Shown here piece after piece: positions 59,775 to 61,076 of a stretch of DNA of 61,076 nucleotides. The DNA is from CAZSWR01 sp964610885 (GTDB taxonomy: Bacteria > Bacteroidota > Ignavibacteria > Kapaibacteriales > UBA2268). Each line of letters opens with the position of its first letter. Within the stretch, counting starts at the first letter, position 1. The position numbers were made by a program, and so were the translations under genes. The DNA lies in the NCBI GenBank assembly GCA_964610885.1, contig CAZSWR010000007.1, positions 1 to 61,076 of the forward strand, given 5' to 3'. The notes under the pieces were generated by a model. It ran no database searches. It worked only from the letters and a program-made list of their open reading frames with translations, and was not told the origin of the DNA.

Positions 59775-60109
59775 CCCACCGCCGCTGGATCGGTTGCGAG
59801 CGGGACGCCGAGAGCGAAACAGGCGAGCACGGAGCGAGATAGTACGATTGAACTCTTTTGCGATGACGATATCCCAACAAGGGCAATCTCGGAAACAGAG
59901 ATAAATCTTAATAGAAAAGAACTTAATTTGTCGATGAACAATCCACTTAATTCAAGAGAATTGAATAACAAAACGATGGGCTGGGGAATGGGATTAATAC
60001 ATGAATTATCACAAATATAAGCTGGCGCAACGTTTTTGATGATTTTGATGCTGGCGATCCGAGACCATCAACACTTACTTTCGAGTACATAATATCATTT
60101 CATCGATAA
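59775..60109 (+). pseudogene. Possible decayed coding remnant
   Basis: Two overlapping frames look protein-like although neither has a start. The first, open from 59775 to 60020, ends in RELNNKTMGWGMGLIHELSQ and I, then stop. The second, ending at 60107-60109, reads SWRNVFDDFDAGDPRPSTLT. A single frameshift near 60010 would join them into one C-terminal piece. No family was recognised. The rest of the gap up to tRNA-Arg holds a short palindrome and a terminator. Confidence 0.35.
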
Positions 60110-60166
60110 AAGCTAACCTAAAAAATAATCTTTATAAGACATGTAAAGACTTGATACTAGAGGGTG

Positions 60167-60184
60167 TTCCCGCTCGAGCGGGAA
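60167..60184. repeat. Palindrome TTCCCGCTCGAGCGGGAA
   Basis: A perfect 18-base palindrome of the common TTCCCGC..GCGGGAA type; compare 8685-8700. Confidence 0.7.
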
Positions 60185-60289
60185 TGACAAAAACAATTAT
60201 TTCAAATGGAAATGATATAACTCGAAAGACTATGCACAATACAGCAAAATTTAACGACCAGAATCTTTTTAACGTCAACACCGGAAATA

Positions 60290-60334
60290 AAAATCCCTTT
60301 AAGTGCTAGATTTTAAACTATTAAGGGGAATTTT
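60290..60334 (-). terminator. Probable terminator of the tRNA-Arg transcript
   Basis: On the minus strand AATTCCCCTTAA pairs with TTAAAGGGATT around a 20-base loop, followed by TTTTTATTT. Confidence 0.55.
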
Positions 60335-60338
60335 TTTG

Positions 60339-60412
60339 TAGTCCCGAGAGGACTCGAACCTCCGACACACAGTTTAGGAAACTGTTGTTCTATCCTGCTG
60401 AACTACGGGACC
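60339..60412 (-). tRNA. tRNA-Arg (anticodon CCT)
   Basis: A 74-base cloverleaf: acceptor GGTCCCG/CGGGACT with a G-T pair at the end, D stem GTTC/GAAC, anticodon stem ACAGT/ACTGT with loop TTCCTAA, variable loop GTGTC, T stem GGAGG/CCTCT with loop TTCGAGT. Anticodon CCT reads AGG. CCA is not encoded. It lies 72 bases after the smg gene on the same strand. Confidence 0.95.
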
Positions 60413-60484
60413 AGCCGTTGCTCCGGCACTTCCGTGCGTTCCAGAGCGATTACAAATTTACAAATTTTTGGCGAATTTTCTATA

Positions 60485-60943
60485 CTAATTTATGCTGTCC
60501 GCGCCGCTAAGCATGAACCGATGCGCAGGAAGTGCGTTGTATTGGGCGCCAAATACAGCATTCGCAACGAAATATCGCAGTTGGTGCACGTCGATCGCGC
60601 CATTGCCCAGCAGCAAGGCCTTCTCCAGAAGCATCTCCGTTTGTTCGTTCGTTACCAGGCCCAACTGCTGCAATTGCACTAGCTCGCCAAATGCCTCGCG
60701 TGTGAACAGCTCGCGCTCCGATTTGTGGAACACCCGATATGCAGACACGCTGCCGAAATCCGCCGGCAGTCCGATATTGTCCGAAAAATCCAACCTATCG
60801 ACCAACCAGCTGAGAGCTGTCGAAATCTCGGCGTGCGTATAGCCCAAATCCTGAAGTTCGTTCAGATCGATTTCGCTCAGTTTTCTGTTCTGCTTCAGTT
60901 CGGATATAACGTAAACTATAATCTCAATTATTCTCTCGTGCAT
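60485..60943 (-). CDS. smg: Smg family protein (DUF494)
   Basis: A 152-aa cytoplasmic protein of the Smg/DUF494 family, whose molecular role is unknown. The opening MHERIIEIIVYVISELKQNRKLSEID matches the family's usual MxERVxEIIxYLxxE start. The middle (LGYTHAEISTALSWLVDRL) and the C-terminal half (RVFHKSERELFTREAFGELVQLQQLGL) also fit. ATG 60943 follows GGGGGTGG and gives the usual family start; an ATG at 60955, directly next to the ybeY stop, would add four residues. It is probably co-transcribed with ybeY. Confidence 0.88.
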   Translation of the reverse strand: MHERIIEIIVYVISELKQNRKLSEIDLNELQDLGYTHAEISTALSWLVDRLDFSDNIGLPADFGSVSAYRVFHKSERELFTREAFGELVQLQQLGLVTNEQTEMLLEKALLLGNGAIDVHQLRYFVANAVFGAQYNALPAHRFMLSGADSIN

Positions 60944-60955
60944 TTCCACCCCCAT

Positions 60956-61076
60956 TCAAATGAACATATTCTCCTTCTGTCCCATTGATGCGCGTTCTTC
61001 GTCTGTGGCGTCGTTGTATCCACAGAGGTGAAGCGCCCCATGTACTGCTAAACGCTTAAGTTCCGTTGTCAGTGTA
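60956..61076 (-). CDS. ybeY: Endoribonuclease YbeY, C-terminal part (runs off window)
   Basis: The last 39 codons of a gene that enters from the right edge. The translation contains LAVHGALHLCGYNDATDEER and ends SMGQKENMFI. This is the YbeY zinc motif HGxLHLxGY followed by the DxT(D/E)EE block; the third His of the classical HGxLHLxGYxH is Asp here (GYND), as is common in Bacteroidota. YbeY matures the 3' end of 16S rRNA and helps ribosome quality control. Its stop lies immediately before a possible smg start. Confidence 0.85.
   Translation of the reverse strand, partial: TLTTELKRLAVHGALHLCGYNDATDEERASMGQKENMFI

Overview
The window reads as a chromosomal segment of a Gram-negative bacterium of the Bacteroidota/Chlorobi (FCB) group. 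The evidence is a fused LpxC-FabZ lipid A gene, proteins with Por/type IX secretion (T9SS) C-terminal sorting domains, a HmuY-like lipoprotein beside a TonB-dependent receptor, a DUF2807 lipoprotein, a COG2509-type dehydrogenase and a Bacteroidota-style YbeY C-terminus. A M49-type peptidase with a pentapeptide HExxH motif, as reported for Caldithrix, and the abundant noncoding repeats would fit an Ignavibacteria/Kapabacteria-like lineage, but this placement is an inference. No phage, plasmid, CRISPR or transposase gene was seen.

Layout. 0-9 kb: secreted M49-like peptidase, LolC/E-type permease, DUF2807 lipoprotein, glycerophosphodiesterase, a polysaccharide flippase and a DUF1207 outer-membrane protein. 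8.8-13.6 kb (minus): surface polysaccharide operon wbpA-like / wecB-like / SLBB export protein / dedA. 14-16 kb: two secreted beta-rich proteins. 16.4-18.6 kb (plus): lipoprotein, birA, coaX. 19-22 kb: translationally coupled aspartate-type aminotransferase and ATP-dependent PEP carboxykinase. 22-26.7 kb (minus): iron alcohol dehydrogenase, flavin reductase-like protein, polyprenyl diphosphate synthase and mannose-1-phosphate guanylyltransferase. 26.7-28.7 kb: a repeat-packed gene desert with one initiator tRNA. 28.7-31.3 kb: an ECF sigma factor overlapping a membrane-anchored partner that ends in a T9SS-like sorting domain. 32.5 kb: a second, solitary ECF sigma factor. 34-36.5 kb: lpxC/fabZ and lpxA. 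36.7-39.3 kb: two ABC transporter genes. 39.9-41.7 kb: exonuclease/GIY-YIG fusion. 41.9-46.4 kb (minus): thioredoxin-like lipoprotein, Cys-motif beta-barrel, TonB receptor, HmuY-like lipoprotein. 46.6-61 kb: outer-membrane and LolA-like proteins, a 12-repeat LRR protein, a secreted M1 aminopeptidase, LysE exporter, a GAF-GAF-degenerate GGDEF membrane protein, a FAD dehydrogenase, a GT9 glycosyltransferase, a delta-60-repeat protein, tRNA-Arg, smg and a truncated ybeY.

How the genes work together. Much of the window is envelope biogenesis: lipid A, heptosyl-type transfer, nucleotide-sugar production, flippase and export, MsbA-like transport, polyprenyl carrier supply, LolC/E and LolA-like lipoprotein sorting, and T9SS cargo. 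The two candidates for something undescribed are the sigma factor paired with a membrane-tethered partner carrying a T9SS-like domain, and the four-gene thioredoxin/beta-barrel/TonB/HmuY operon.

The intergenic DNA is the other striking feature. It carries at least ten families of short inverted-repeat and palindromic elements, some nested, some with covarying hairpin arms, and several bounded by a shared end motif close to GGTTCTATAACGTTTTGTG. None encodes a transposase here.
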